From positions 2,914,001-2,978,000 of the forward strand of contig OZ254080.1 of NCBI GenBank assembly GCA_965267485.1: DNA of 64,000 nt, written 5' to 3'. This stretch comes from JANQJA01 sp965267485 (GTDB lineage: Bacteria; Pseudomonadota; Gammaproteobacteria; Pseudomonadales; Azotimanducaceae). The notes below the pieces were generated by a model that worked only from the letters and a program-made list of their open reading frames with translations, did not search any database and was not told the origin of the DNA. This document shows positions 1 to 8,945 of the stretch, piece by piece. Within the stretch, counting starts at the first letter, position 1; each line of letters begins with the position of its first letter. The translations under genes were made by a program, and so were the position numbers.

Positions 1-2026
1 TCGCCGAACTCGGCGCCCTGACCCAGAAGCCCGAGGCGAACATCATCAAGCTGCCGAACATCTCGGCGTCAATGCCGCAGATGATCGAAACGATCAAGGA
101 ACTGCAGGACAAGGGCTACGACCTGCCGGACTATCCGTGGGATCCGCAATCGGATGAGGAGCGCGACTTCAAGGCGCGCTACGACCGCGTCAAGGGCAGC
201 GCCGTGAACCCTGTGCTGCGAGAGGGCAACTCCGATCGACGCGCTGCCAGGGTGGTAAAGGACTTCGCCAAGAAGTATCCGCACCGCATGGGCGAATGGT
301 CAAAGGACTCGAAGACCCACGTTTCCCACATGGACGAGGGTGATTTCTACGCCTCCGAGAAGTCCGTCACGATGCCAGGCGATGATTCGCTGAAGATCGT
401 CTTCGACGGCGGCGGTGTGAAACGGTGCTCGCCGACGATGTGGCCGTCGAAGCCGGCGAAGTCGTCGATGCGGCCTTCATGAGCAAGAATGCATTGTGCG
501 CCTTCCTCGACCGGGAACTGGCGAACACCGAGGATGGTGTTCTCTTCTCGCTGCACCTCAAGGCGACCATGATGAAAGTCTCCGACCCGATCATCTTCGG
601 CCACGCCGTTCGCGCCTTCTACAAATCCGCGCTCGAGAAGCACGCCAGCACGCTCGATGAACTCGGTTTTGACCCGAATAACGGTATCGGCGATGCGTAC
701 GCCAAGATCGAGTCTCTGCCTGCCGACAAGCGCGACGAGATCAAGGCCGACCTCGACGGCTGCCTCTCCAGCGGCCCCGACCTTGCGATGGTCAATTCAT
801 CGCGCGGTATCACCAACCTGCACGTCCCGTCGGACGTCATCATCGACGCCTCGATGCCGGCCGCAATCCGTGAGGGCGGCAAGATGTGGGGTGCCGACGA
901 TGACACCCACGACATGAAGGCGGTGATTCCGGACCGGTGCTACGCCGGCGTGTACGACGAGACGATCAAGGACTGCATCGAGCACGGCGCATTCGATCCG
1001 CGGACGATGGGCAGCGTGCCCAACGTGGGCCTCATGGCGCAGCGAGCGGAGGAGTACGGCTCCCACGACACAACGTTCGAGGCGCCCGGCAACGGCAAAA
1101 TGCGCGTCATCAACAGCGCGGGCGAGACCATCCTCGAACACGACGTCGAGGAGGGCGATATCTGGCGCCTTTGCCGCGTGAAAGACATTCCGATCCGCGA
1201 CTGGGTCAAGCTCGCGGTCAACCGGGCGAAGGATACTGGCGCGCCGATCGTGTTCTGGCTCGACGAGCACCGCGCACACGATGCGCAGCTGATCGCCAAG
1301 GTCAACGCTTACCTGCCCGAACACGATCTGAGCGGCGTCGAATACCATATTCTCGCGCCGGCCGAGGCCTCGCGACTGTCGCTCGAGCGCGCACGAAAGG
1401 GCGAAGACACGATCTCGGTCACGGGCAATGTGCTGCGGGATTACCTTACCGATCTGTTCCCGATTCTCGAGCTGGGTACCAGTGCCAAGATGCTGTCGAT
1501 CGTGCCGCTCATCAACGGCGGCGGACTCTTCGAAACCGGCGCGGGCGGTTCGGCACCGAAGCATGTGCAGCAATTCGAACAGGAAGGTCATCTGCGCTGG
1601 GATTCGCTTGGCGAGTACCTTGCACTCACCGCGTCGTTCGAACACCTGGCGAAATCATTCGAGAACAAGCAGGCCAAGCTGCTTGGCGAGACCCTCACGG
1701 AGGCAATTGCCAAATTCCTCGAAACCAACAAGTCGCCGTCACGCGTTGTGAACGAGATCGACAACCGCGGTAGCCACTTCTACCTCGCGATGTACTGGGC
1801 CGAGGCGATGGCTGCCCAGGATGCCGACCCGAGCCTGAAGGAACGTTTCGCCAAACTGGCGAAGACGCTCCAGGACAACGAGGACAAGATCAACGGCGAA
1901 CTGCTGGCGGCCCAGGGGTCTCCGCAGGATGTCGGCGGCTACTACATGCCCGATCCCGAGAAGACCACACGGGCAATGTGTCCGTCAGAAACCCTCAATG
2001 CCGCGATCGCCGCGGTCATGAGCTAA
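1..2026 (+). CDS. icd: NADP-dependent isocitrate dehydrogenase, monomeric type (5' partial, apparent frameshift)
   Basis: Oxidative decarboxylation of isocitrate to 2-oxoglutarate in the TCA cycle. The translation from base 3 matches the monomeric IDH family: KGSAVNPVLREGNSDRRA, DSKTHVSHMDEGDFY, LFSLHLKATMMKVSDPIIFG and TNLHVPSDVIIDASMPA. About 674 codons are present; the family is about 740 residues, so roughly 65 N-terminal residues lie before the window. The reading frame breaks near base 420: bases 3-422 are read in one frame and 422-2026 in another. Restoring one A in the AAA run at 420-422 gives a continuous protein (GGVK-T-VLADDV). All conserved blocks on both sides are intact, so a sequencing error or very recent mutation is more likely than an old pseudogene. 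The stop is TAA at 2024. Confidence 0.93.
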
Positions 2027-2056
2027 CGCCATCACACTGTCGCAGGCGGCGACAGC

Positions 2057-3478
2057 TCAGGCGTAGCGCGGCGCCAGCAATGGCCAGGGCGCTGCTTCCT
2101 CGAGCTGCGCTGCCAGCTGCAACAGCAGCATCTCGTTGCCGAATCTCGCCGCAAACTGGACACCCACCGGCAACCCGGCGTCCGTTCGATGCAGCGGCAG
2201 AGAGATTGCCGGGTTTCCGGTTGCATTGTAGAGGTTGGTAAACCCCCAGAACTGCAGGAAGTGCTCGGTGTAACGCTCCGCGTTCTCGTCCATCGTGTCC
2301 ATGAAACCCAGCGCCGGTGGTGGCCCCATCAGCGTCGGACTCAGGATCAGGTCGTAGGCTTCAAAGTGCCGATCCACCGCGCGGCCCGTCGCCTGGATGG
2401 TCTGGATCGCAGCAGGATAGTCTCTCGGGTCGACCGACCTGCCCCACGTCACAAATCTCAGGGTCAGCGCCTCAACATTGTCCAGAGACGGCGTGACACC
2501 CAACTCGGCTGCACGCCGTGAAATGGTGTTCGAAACGTTCACCGCAACGAGCAGCCCCGCAGCCGCACCCGTCGCCTCCCGGTCGTAGTCGAGCTTCATG
2601 TGCCCGACATCATGACCGAGTTCGTCACAGAGCATGGCCGTCCGCTCGACCGCCCTGATGCATTCCTCATGCACCGGCTGGCCGGTGATCGGTTCGAGGT
2701 CAATGCCGATTCTGAGTACCGATGGCAAAGCGGGCAATCGATCCAGAAACGAGCCCTCGAAAGCAGGTGGATGATAGGGGTCACCGGGAGCAGCACCGTG
2801 AATTGCATCGAGACACGCCGCGCTGTCGCGCACTGTCCGAGAGACGACAAGTCCCGTCGACATGCCGCCCCATCCTTCACCAACGTCCGGGCCGAGGGGC
2901 GTTCGACCCCGCGTCGGCTTCAGGCCGACGAGACCACAACAGCTTGCCGGAATACGGATCGAACCCCCGCCATCGGTCGCATGCGCTACCGGCACGATGC
3001 CACCTGCCACTGCCGCTGCAGCGCCGCCGCTCGATCCACCCGGCGTCCTGCCGAGATCCCACGGGTTATGGGCCGGGCCCAGAAAGACGCCTTCTGTGGT
3101 CGCAGCGAGACCGACTTCGGGTGTATTGCTCTTGCCCATGATGACGAGGCCCGCATCACGGAAACGCCGAACGACCTCGGCATCGTGTCCAGGCACATAG
3201 TCGGCCCACAGCCGGCTGCCCATGCTGCAGCGAACGCCTGCGACCGCGTTCAGATCCTTGACGAGAAACGGAACGCCCCCGAGTGGCCCCTCGGGTCTGA
3301 CCCGTGCAGCGGCCCTGGCCTCATCGAACATGGGTGTCACGATGGCACCCAACTCGTCGTTGCGCGCCGTTGCAAGACCCGTCGCCGCCTCTACGACCTC
3401 GGCAGATGAAACCTCGCCGCGCTCCATGAGATCGACCAGTCCGAGTGCGTCGTACTGCGTGTATTCATCAAAGGACAT
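2057..3478 (-). CDS. Amidase signature family amidase
   Basis: A 473-residue hydrolase of the amidase signature family, which cleaves carboxamides with a Ser-cisSer-Lys triad. Visible residues are Lys74 in FLVKDLN, Ser149 in GGSSGGAAAA and Ser173 in DGGGSIRIPA; the 24-residue spacing of the two serines is that of the family. The protein lacks a signal peptide and is probably cytoplasmic. The frame can also start at a GTG at 3484, but the AGAGG at 3485-3490 lies too close to it and 6 bases before the ATG at 3478, so I prefer the ATG. It is divergent from the amidohydrolase at 3551. The substrate is unknown; it is not part of a gatCAB set, since no gatB or gatC is nearby. Confidence 0.9.
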   Translation of the reverse strand: MSFDEYTQYDALGLVDLMERGEVSSAEVVEAATGLATARNDELGAIVTPMFDEARAAARVRPEGPLGGVPFLVKDLNAVAGVRCSMGSRLWADYVPGHDAEVVRRFRDAGLVIMGKSNTPEVGLAATTEGVFLGPAHNPWDLGRTPGGSSGGAAAAVAGGIVPVAHATDGGGSIRIPASCCGLVGLKPTRGRTPLGPDVGEGWGGMSTGLVVSRTVRDSAACLDAIHGAAPGDPYHPPAFEGSFLDRLPALPSVLRIGIDLEPITGQPVHEECIRAVERTAMLCDELGHDVGHMKLDYDREATGAAAGLLVAVNVSNTISRRAAELGVTPSLDNVEALTLRFVTWGRSVDPRDYPAAIQTIQATGRAVDRHFEAYDLILSPTLMGPPPALGFMDTMDENAERYTEHFLQFWGFTNLYNATGNPAISLPLHRTDAGLPVGVQFAARFGNEMLLLQLAAQLEEAAPWPLLAPRYA

Positions 3479-3550
3479 GCTCACCCTCTTTCCAATCCCG
3501 CGTGTCAGGAACCATACTGTACGCTACTCACGAACCAGAGGTCTCGACCC

Positions 3551-4936
3551 ATGCGCCGACTCATCGCCGCTGCCACGCTTACGCTGCTTGCTGCCTGCTC
3601 GAACAACCCCGGGCCGGCGGCTGATGCATTCGACGTCATGATCGAGAATGTGAACGTCGTCGATGCCACCAGCGGGCTCCGCGAGAACCAGCGAGTACTG
3701 ATTGCCGGAGACCGCATCGTCCGTGTCGAGCCCGTCACCCCGCCGGCACCCGCTGCCGCCAGCGTCGTCGATGGCACCGGTCTTTACGCCACGCCCGGTC
3801 TCTGGGACATGCACGTCCACTTCATCTACGACCTCGAACTGACCGAGGCAATGCCGGATCTCTTTCTCGACTACGGCATCACCAGCGTGCGCGATACGGG
3901 CGGCGACATGGCGCAACTCGCGGCATTGCGCGCCCGCCTCGAGGAAGGCGATACGCCCGTCCCTGACATCTTCATTTCAGGCCCGCTGCTCGACGGTGAA
4001 CTCGTTGTCTACGATGGCGGCGATCCCGGCCGGCCGCCGCTTGGCACACAGGTCGCGAGTCTTTCACAGGCAGCGCAACGGGTCGCCGAACTCGATCGGA
4101 TGGGTGCAGATTTCATCAAGATCTACGAACTGGTCTCGCCGGCGGTATTCCTCGATCTTGTGACGGAAGCCCGTGCACGAAACCTGCCGATTGCTGCCCA
4201 CGTACCGCTCAGCATGACGGCAGATACGGCCGGCCCCCGGGTTGATTCGATGGAACATCTGCGAAACGTCGAACTCGCCTGTGCGCGAGACTGGGAAGCG
4301 CGCCTTCAGGCGCGTCGCCAGCGCCTCGATGAGTTCGTTGGTCGTGGCTATGATCTGCGCGCGGAGCTGCACCGCACACATCGCGTGCCTTCGATTCTCG
4401 CGTACGACGAGACGCGGTGCGCCGACGTGCTCCAAACCCTGACGGGCACGATCCAGGTGCCGACGCTGAGGCTGAACACCATGTCGGTCGCGCGGCCCTT
4501 CGAGCGCACCGCCTGGCAGGAAGGTGTGATGAAGCTGCCGCGATCGGTACGCGATCGCTGGCTCGCGGCGACATCGTCCATGCCCCCTGCCACCGACACG
4601 ACCTTCGCCGACTGGAGCCTTACCCTCACCGGACTCATGAACGACGCGGGCGTCCCGGTAGGCGCAGGGACGGACACGCCGATCGGTTTCGGCATACCGG
4701 GCGAAAGCCTGCACAACGAACTGGCGATGCTCGTGGACAGCGGCCTCTCCGCGACAGAAGCGTTTCGCGCGGCCACGGTGATGCCGGCACGATTCTTTGG
4801 CCTGGATGATCAAATGGGGCAGGTCGCACCGGGGTTCGAAGCCGATCTGCTGTTGCTGGGCGCGAACCCGCTCGAGAACATCAGCGCAACACGGCAGATC
4901 CGGCGCGTCATGTCAGACGGCGCGTGGGTGCGCTAG
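3551..4936 (+). CDS. Amidohydrolase family lipoprotein
   Basis: A 461-residue metal-dependent hydrolase of the amidohydrolase superfamily (imidazolonepropionase/prolidase-like branch). A lipoprotein signal ends in the lipobox LLAAC with Cys16, so it is probably membrane-anchored in the periplasm. The N-terminal beta-sandwich precedes the metal motif HVH (His88, His90) in PGLWDMHVHF. Further expected ligands are the Lys of FIKIYEL, the His of IAAHVPLS and the Asp of GAGTDTPIG. The C-terminal VAPGFEADLLLLGANP block closes the composite domain. The divergent amidase shares a 72-base upstream region. The substrate is unknown; peptides or cyclic amides are plausible. Confidence 0.88.
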   Translation: MRRLIAAATLTLLAACSNNPGPAADAFDVMIENVNVVDATSGLRENQRVLIAGDRIVRVEPVTPPAPAAASVVDGTGLYATPGLWDMHVHFIYDLELTEAMPDLFLDYGITSVRDTGGDMAQLAALRARLEEGDTPVPDIFISGPLLDGELVVYDGGDPGRPPLGTQVASLSQAAQRVAELDRMGADFIKIYELVSPAVFLDLVTEARARNLPIAAHVPLSMTADTAGPRVDSMEHLRNVELACARDWEARLQARRQRLDEFVGRGYDLRAELHRTHRVPSILAYDETRCADVLQTLTGTIQVPTLRLNTMSVARPFERTAWQEGVMKLPRSVRDRWLAATSSMPPATDTTFADWSLTLTGLMNDAGVPVGAGTDTPIGFGIPGESLHNELAMLVDSGLSATEAFRAATVMPARFFGLDDQMGQVAPGFEADLLLLGANPLENISATRQIRRVMSDGAWVR

Positions 4937-4949
4937 CAGGAAGACTCAG

Positions 4950-5195
4950 TCAATCGTCGTCGAAGAGATCGTCGAGCGCCGACTCGTCATAGAGATCGCC
5001 ATTGCTGCGGAAGATTTCGACCTCGACATCGCCGTCAGCCATGAATTCAATTTCCCAGCGCTCACCCTCGAGTGAGGCACACACAAGAACAGCGCCTTCC
5101 CGGATGCTCGACAGTGTGTAGCGTATTTCCTGATCATCGAGGCGGTCGAGGAGATCCGTCAGCTTCGAGAGTGGTGCTTCATCGTCATCAATCAT
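4950..5195 (-). CDS. Small acidic conserved hypothetical protein
   Basis: An 81-residue acidic protein beginning MIDDDEAPLSKL and ending in an acid-rich tail (DDLFDDD). The middle (VLVCASLEGERWEIEFMADG) looks like a small beta-sheet fold. I do not recognise a named family. The start at 5195 is chosen because AAGGG lies 7 bases upstream; the longer open frame to 5279 has no ribosome site and would run into the promoter of the next gene. It has no signal or membrane segment. It converges on the amidohydrolase at 4936, with a gap of 13 bases. Confidence 0.6.
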   Translation of the reverse strand: MIDDDEAPLSKLTDLLDRLDDQEIRYTLSSIREGAVLVCASLEGERWEIEFMADGDVEVEIFRSNGDLYDESALDDLFDDD

Positions 5196-5293
5196 CGTTA
5201 AACCCTTTGCCAACGGAACGCATCGAAGACTGGATTTTACTGGTACATCCGCCCTGAATGCTATGCTGGCGGTGAACACGAGGGAGAACGCTC

Positions 5294-5890
5294 ATGCGTA
5301 ACCAACTACTGGCGCTGATGATTGCCATCGCACCGCTCGCCGCGGCTGCCGAGCACACTGCCTACAAGCTCTACGCCGACACTTACGAGACCGAAGCACA
5401 GGTTCGGGAAGTACTGAAGGCGCCGGAACTCGCCATCGTCCAGCAGGACCAATCGGGCGTGACGTGCAAAGAGAACGCGCTGTTCGGCGTCCTCTATATT
5501 CTGCAGAAAGCTGACGCGCGCCGCGCCAGTCTGACCGAACGCTGGCACCACCCGCACATCCGGATTCTCGACAAGACCTACACCGATCGCAGTGTCGATC
5601 TCCGCTTTGGCCAGGCCTTCTCGGAACCCATGTTCTCGGGCTACGAACTTCTGCCATCGATTCAGATCGACGGCGAGTTTCGGCTCGAAGTGCTCGAAGA
5701 CGGCAAGCCGATCCTCGAGCACACATTCACCGTGGACTGCCCGAACAGCGAACCCGGCGATGCGCTCGTCTGTGAAGAGGAGGTCAACGTCGGGACCCGC
5801 ATCAAGAAGCTGGCATGCCTGACCCGCGACCAATATCGTCAGCGTCAGGAAGACGCGGGACGCAACATCAGGCGATCCGACGGCGACTGA
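5294..5890 (+). CDS. Exported hypothetical protein
   Basis: A 198-residue protein with a Sec signal peptide (MRNQLLALMIAIAPLAAAAE, cleavage after about residue 19-20), so probably periplasmic. The mature part is polar with four cysteines (VTCKENALFG, TVDCPNS, LVCEEE, LACLTR) that could form disulfides. No family was recognised. A GAGGGAG site precedes the ATG by about 6 bases. The gene is followed directly by the inverted repeat at 5901-5970. Confidence 0.65.
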   Translation: MRNQLLALMIAIAPLAAAAEHTAYKLYADTYETEAQVREVLKAPELAIVQQDQSGVTCKENALFGVLYILQKADARRASLTERWHHPHIRILDKTYTDRSVDLRFGQAFSEPMFSGYELLPSIQIDGEFRLEVLEDGKPILEHTFTVDCPNSEPGDALVCEEEVNVGTRIKKLACLTRDQYRQRQEDAGRNIRRSDGD

Positions 5891-5900
5891 AACCTTTGCC

Positions 5901-5970
5901 AGGGAACCTCTGAACCATTCTGCACGAGTCTGGCTTTCAGCGAGCGCGCAGAATAGTTCAGAGGTTCCCT
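5901..5970. repeat. 70-base inverted repeat (MITE-like or terminator hairpin)
   Basis: Arms at 5901-5923 and 5948-5970 are 23 bases each and complementary except at one position (AGGGAACCTCTGAAC core), with a 24-base loop. There is no T-run after either arm, so a simple intrinsic terminator is not indicated. The arms begin and end sharply like terminal inverted repeats, which fits a tiny non-autonomous element or a REP-like palindrome. Only one copy was noticed in the window. Confidence 0.75.
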
Positions 5971-6035
5971 AGGCCACGCTCGCCTGCTGTGCTACCTTTT
6001 TTCGACTCGATTCTTACCCGTAGAGAGGGAACACG

Positions 6036-6332
6036 ATGAGCATTGCAGGCGATTACAAGGTCACGATGAATTCACCCATGGGCGCACAGGATGCGACGCT
6101 GACGCTGGCCGTCGACGGCGACAGCCTTTCCGGCAAGATTGCAGGCCCACAGGGCACCCAGGAGTTCGATGGCGGCACGATCGACGGCAACGCGCTGGCC
6201 TGGAAAATCAACATGACGCAGCCGATGCCAATGACGCTCGAATTCGACGCCAACGTCGACGGCGATGCGATCAAGGGCAACGTCAAGCTCGGATCGTTTG
6301 GCAATGCCACCTTCGAGGGCAGCCGCGCCTGA
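6036..6332 (+). CDS. Conserved hypothetical protein, beta-rich
   Basis: A 98-residue protein made of alternating short beta-strand-like segments (DATLTLAVDGDSLSGKIAG, LEFDANVDGDAIKGNVKLG), resembling the small cytoplasmic sheet proteins of unknown function often annotated in environmental bacteria. There is no signal peptide, cysteine or membrane segment. AGAGGGA lies about 7 bases before the ATG. It could be a ligand-binding or lipocalin-like fold; no function is claimed. Confidence 0.7.
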   Translation: MSIAGDYKVTMNSPMGAQDATLTLAVDGDSLSGKIAGPQGTQEFDGGTIDGNALAWKINMTQPMPMTLEFDANVDGDAIKGNVKLGSFGNATFEGSRA

Positions 6333-6394
6333 TGGCATAAACTTTTTCCTGCGCCGGCGCGTCCTAGTCATAACCCCCGGACACAACCCTGGTC

Positions 6395-7669
6395 ATGATC
6401 AGAGACACGTCGTCGCAGGACGAACTCATTGAGCCCACCACCCTGTGGAAGCGCAGAAAGCTTCTGGTGGCGGTGGGCGTCGCTTCTACGATTGCCGTCG
6501 CGGCATTCGCCTATCCTTCCATTCAGCAATGGGCCAGCGCCGAGCAGACAATCTCACGCGATCGACTGCGCATCGCGACGGTCACCCGCGGCGATCTGCG
6601 GCGGGATATTTCGGCCACGGGCAGCGTAATTGCCGCGATCAAACCAACACTCTTCAGCCCTGCAGACGGCGTCGTCACGCTGGAAGTCCAGGCCGGAGAC
6701 ACCGTCAAACGTGGTGAAGCAATCGCACGGATCGAGAGCCCCGAGACCCGGAACCTGCTCGAACAGGAAGGTGCCGCACTGTCACAGGCCGAAACCAGTT
6801 TCGAGCGGCAAAAGATCGAATCGCGAAAAAATGCGCTGGAGAACCAGCAGCGAGTGGATCTCGCCGAGGTGGATCTGATCGCCGCGCGGCGGGAGCTTCG
6901 CCGGGCCGAGGCGGCGCGTGCGAAAGATGCGATCAGCGAGTTCGACTACGACAAGGCGCAGGACGATCTCGCGACCGCACAGCTGAAGTTCAGACATGCA
7001 TCCGAGGACGCAAAACTGCAGCAGGAGAGCCTCGCGTTCGAGTTGCGAACGCGGGAACTCGAGATTGAAAGACAACGGCTGCGCGTAGCCGAGCTGGAGC
7101 GTCGAGTCGACGAACTCGACATCACCAGTCCGGTGACCGGCATCGTCGGCAACCTGCTGGTTGCCAACAAGGATGCTGTGGCGCAAAACCAGCCTCTCCT
7201 GACTGTCGTCGACCTGACCGCCTTCGAGGTCGAACTGCAGATTCCCGACTCCTATGGTTCGGCGCTTGCAATCGGTCAGGCGGCTGAAGTGTCACACCAG
7301 GGTCAGACCTGGCCGGCAACCCTGGTTTCTGTCTCACCCGAGGTTATCAACAGCCAGATCACGGCCAAGGTACGCTTCGATGGCACGCCACCAGACAACA
7401 TGAAGCAGAACCAGCGTGTGTCAGCGCGCATCCTGCTCGGCAGCAAGGAAGACGTGCTGATGGTGGAGCGCGGACCGTTTCTGGAATCCAGTGGTGGTCG
7501 ATTCACCTACGTCGTCGAGGGAGACCTTGCCAAACGCAGGCGCATCCAGTCGGGCATGGTCAGTGTCGGCGCCGTGGAAGTCGTGAGCGGTCTTGCGGCC
7601 GGTGACGAGGTTGTCATCTCCAGTCTGACCGACTTCCGGGATGCCGACGTCGTCTACCTCACCGACTGA
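6395..7669 (+). CDS. HlyD/MacA-like periplasmic adaptor of an ABC exporter
   Basis: A 424-residue membrane-fusion protein. A short cytoplasmic N-terminus is followed by one membrane anchor (about residues 25-43). The first half-lipoyl segment (PADGVVTLEVQAGDTVKRGE) leads into a long coiled coil rich in E, Q, R and A (about 105-240). The second half-lipoyl piece (DITSPVTGIVGNLLVANKDA) then leads into beta-barrel and membrane-proximal domains. Such adaptors link an inner-membrane ABC transporter to an outer-membrane channel. It converges on the operon at 7726-10973, which supplies the ATPase and two FtsX-type permeases, so the four genes probably form one MacAB-like system. No TolC gene is in the window. 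Confidence 0.9.
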   Translation: MIRDTSSQDELIEPTTLWKRRKLLVAVGVASTIAVAAFAYPSIQQWASAEQTISRDRLRIATVTRGDLRRDISATGSVIAAIKPTLFSPADGVVTLEVQAGDTVKRGEAIARIESPETRNLLEQEGAALSQAETSFERQKIESRKNALENQQRVDLAEVDLIAARRELRRAEAARAKDAISEFDYDKAQDDLATAQLKFRHASEDAKLQQESLAFELRTRELEIERQRLRVAELERRVDELDITSPVTGIVGNLLVANKDAVAQNQPLLTVVDLTAFEVELQIPDSYGSALAIGQAAEVSHQGQTWPATLVSVSPEVINSQITAKVRFDGTPPDNMKQNQRVSARILLGSKEDVLMVERGPFLESSGGRFTYVVEGDLAKRRRIQSGMVSVGAVEVVSGLAAGDEVVISSLTDFRDADVVYLTD

Positions 7670-7671
7670 TT

Positions 7672-7722
7672 CCCCTCATCCTGAGGCCCATGCGCCGCAT
7701 GCGCCGAAGGAACGAGACGAGG
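7672..7722. repeat. Extragenic palindromic repeat, copy a
   Basis: An imperfect palindrome between the convergent adaptor and permease genes. It contains CCTCATCCTGAGG and ATGCGCCGAAGG and shares the GCGCCGAAG core and CTGAGG block with the copies near 39.3, 43.4 and 43.8 kb. Its position between two stop codons suggests it may also act as a bidirectional transcription end. Confidence 0.55.
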
Positions 7723-7725
7723 TCG

Positions 7726-8934
7726 TTACACACTCCGCGTCGCGACGGCCGGCGGTACATTGCTGGCGCGGCGTGCGGGCCAGTAGGCCGCTGCCTGCGA
7801 CACAATCCACAGCGCGAGGACCGCGACCGCAAGGTATCGCCAGTCGAGTCGCGGCAGATCGAACGTCGTCTCCAGTACGTAGCCCACGGCGACCGTCAGG
7901 GCGCAGCCAAACACCGCCCCGATGGTCGTGATCAACCAGTTCTCGACGAGGAAGTAGCGGATGATGTCGGCGCGTGTCGCGCCCAGCGCACGCCGGGTTC
8001 CGATCTGTTTGGTCCGCTGGCTTACGAAATACGAAGCAAGGCCGACAATCACCAGCGCCGTCAGGCCCACCAGCAACACAATGACGCTGCTGAGTATGAC
8101 CATCATGACGCGGTCCACTGCGTAGCTTTCGTTCACGATATCCTCATGCGCGCGCACATAGCGGATCACTCGATTCTGGTTGAGCGCAGACAGCTCCGTC
8201 TCGAGGTCACGCAACAGCGCATCCCGCCGCCCGGGCTTGGCACGCACCATGTACTTTGCGTTCTCCCAGGGATTGACCCGAGGGTGCAGCAGGTTGCGGT
8301 CGAGGCCGTCCCAATTCACCCACGAGCCCTGCATGTGATCGACGATACCCACAATCGTCGTGGGCTCGAGGTCACCCCAGTAGATCGTCTTGCCAAGCGC
8401 ATCCTCGTCCGGAAAGAGCTCGTCTGCCAGTGCCTGCGTCACGATCACAACGCCGGCAGGCGCCGGTTCGCCACCCTCCGGCCGGTACTCGACTTCTTCG
8501 GGATAAAAATTACGACCGCGAATCAGGTTGAGCCCGAGCGTCTCAACCCCCTTGTCATCGAGGTTGTATCGCGCCGTCATAATCGGCGTCTGGTTCTCGT
8601 CGGGCTGCGTCCGAAAGCCGGTGCCCGAACCGCTGCCCGAGAGCGGAAAGTGGTTGATGTAGGTCGCTGACTGCACATCGGGATGCGCGCGCAACATGTC
8701 GAGGTCACGGCGAATGTTCGCAAAGCCGTCATAGTCTGTACCGACACCGCGCAGATTGATCGCGATGAGATTGCCGATATCCATTCCCGTGGGACGATTC
8801 ATCTTCTCGACCCTGGCCTGGATGATGAACGCGGCGTTCACCATCACCGCGAGACTTACGGCAATCTGCAGCGCAACGAGGAACGTGCCGACCTTGTGAC
8901 GGGAAAGCGCGCTCAGAATTGGCCTGATTTCCAT
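7726..8934 (-). CDS. FtsX/MacB-type ABC transporter permease
   Basis: A 402-residue permease with the MacB plan: a first helix at about 20-42 (VALQIAVSLAVMVNAAFII in effect), a large periplasmic domain (about 50-270), and three C-terminal helices in the FtsX domain, with the conserved RTKQIGTRRALGATRADIIRY coupling region read in two parts. The start at 8934 has AGGAGG 7 bases upstream; the frame stays open to 9297 but that would overlap most of the upstream gene's end. It is the last gene of the operon with 8946 and 10269, and probably forms a heterodimer with the neighbouring permease. Confidence 0.88.
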   Translation of the reverse strand: MEIRPILSALSRHKVGTFLVALQIAVSLAVMVNAAFIIQARVEKMNRPTGMDIGNLIAINLRGVGTDYDGFANIRRDLDMLRAHPDVQSATYINHFPLSGSGSGTGFRTQPDENQTPIMTARYNLDDKGVETLGLNLIRGRNFYPEEVEYRPEGGEPAPAGVVIVTQALADELFPDEDALGKTIYWGDLEPTTIVGIVDHMQGSWVNWDGLDRNLLHPRVNPWENAKYMVRAKPGRRDALLRDLETELSALNQNRVIRYVRAHEDIVNESYAVDRVMMVILSSVIVLLVGLTALVIVGLASYFVSQRTKQIGTRRALGATRADIIRYFLVENWLITTIGAVFGCALTVAVGYVLETTFDLPRLDWRYLAVAVLALWIVSQAAAYWPARRASNVPPAVATRSV

Positions 8935-8945
8935 GTGCGAGCCTC

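Noticed and set aside
797..1773. Long antisense and alternate frames (282 and 278 codons) inside the isocitrate dehydrogenase gene
   Set aside because: They are GC-rich shadow frames without recognisable domains; the conserved IDH motifs fix the true frame.
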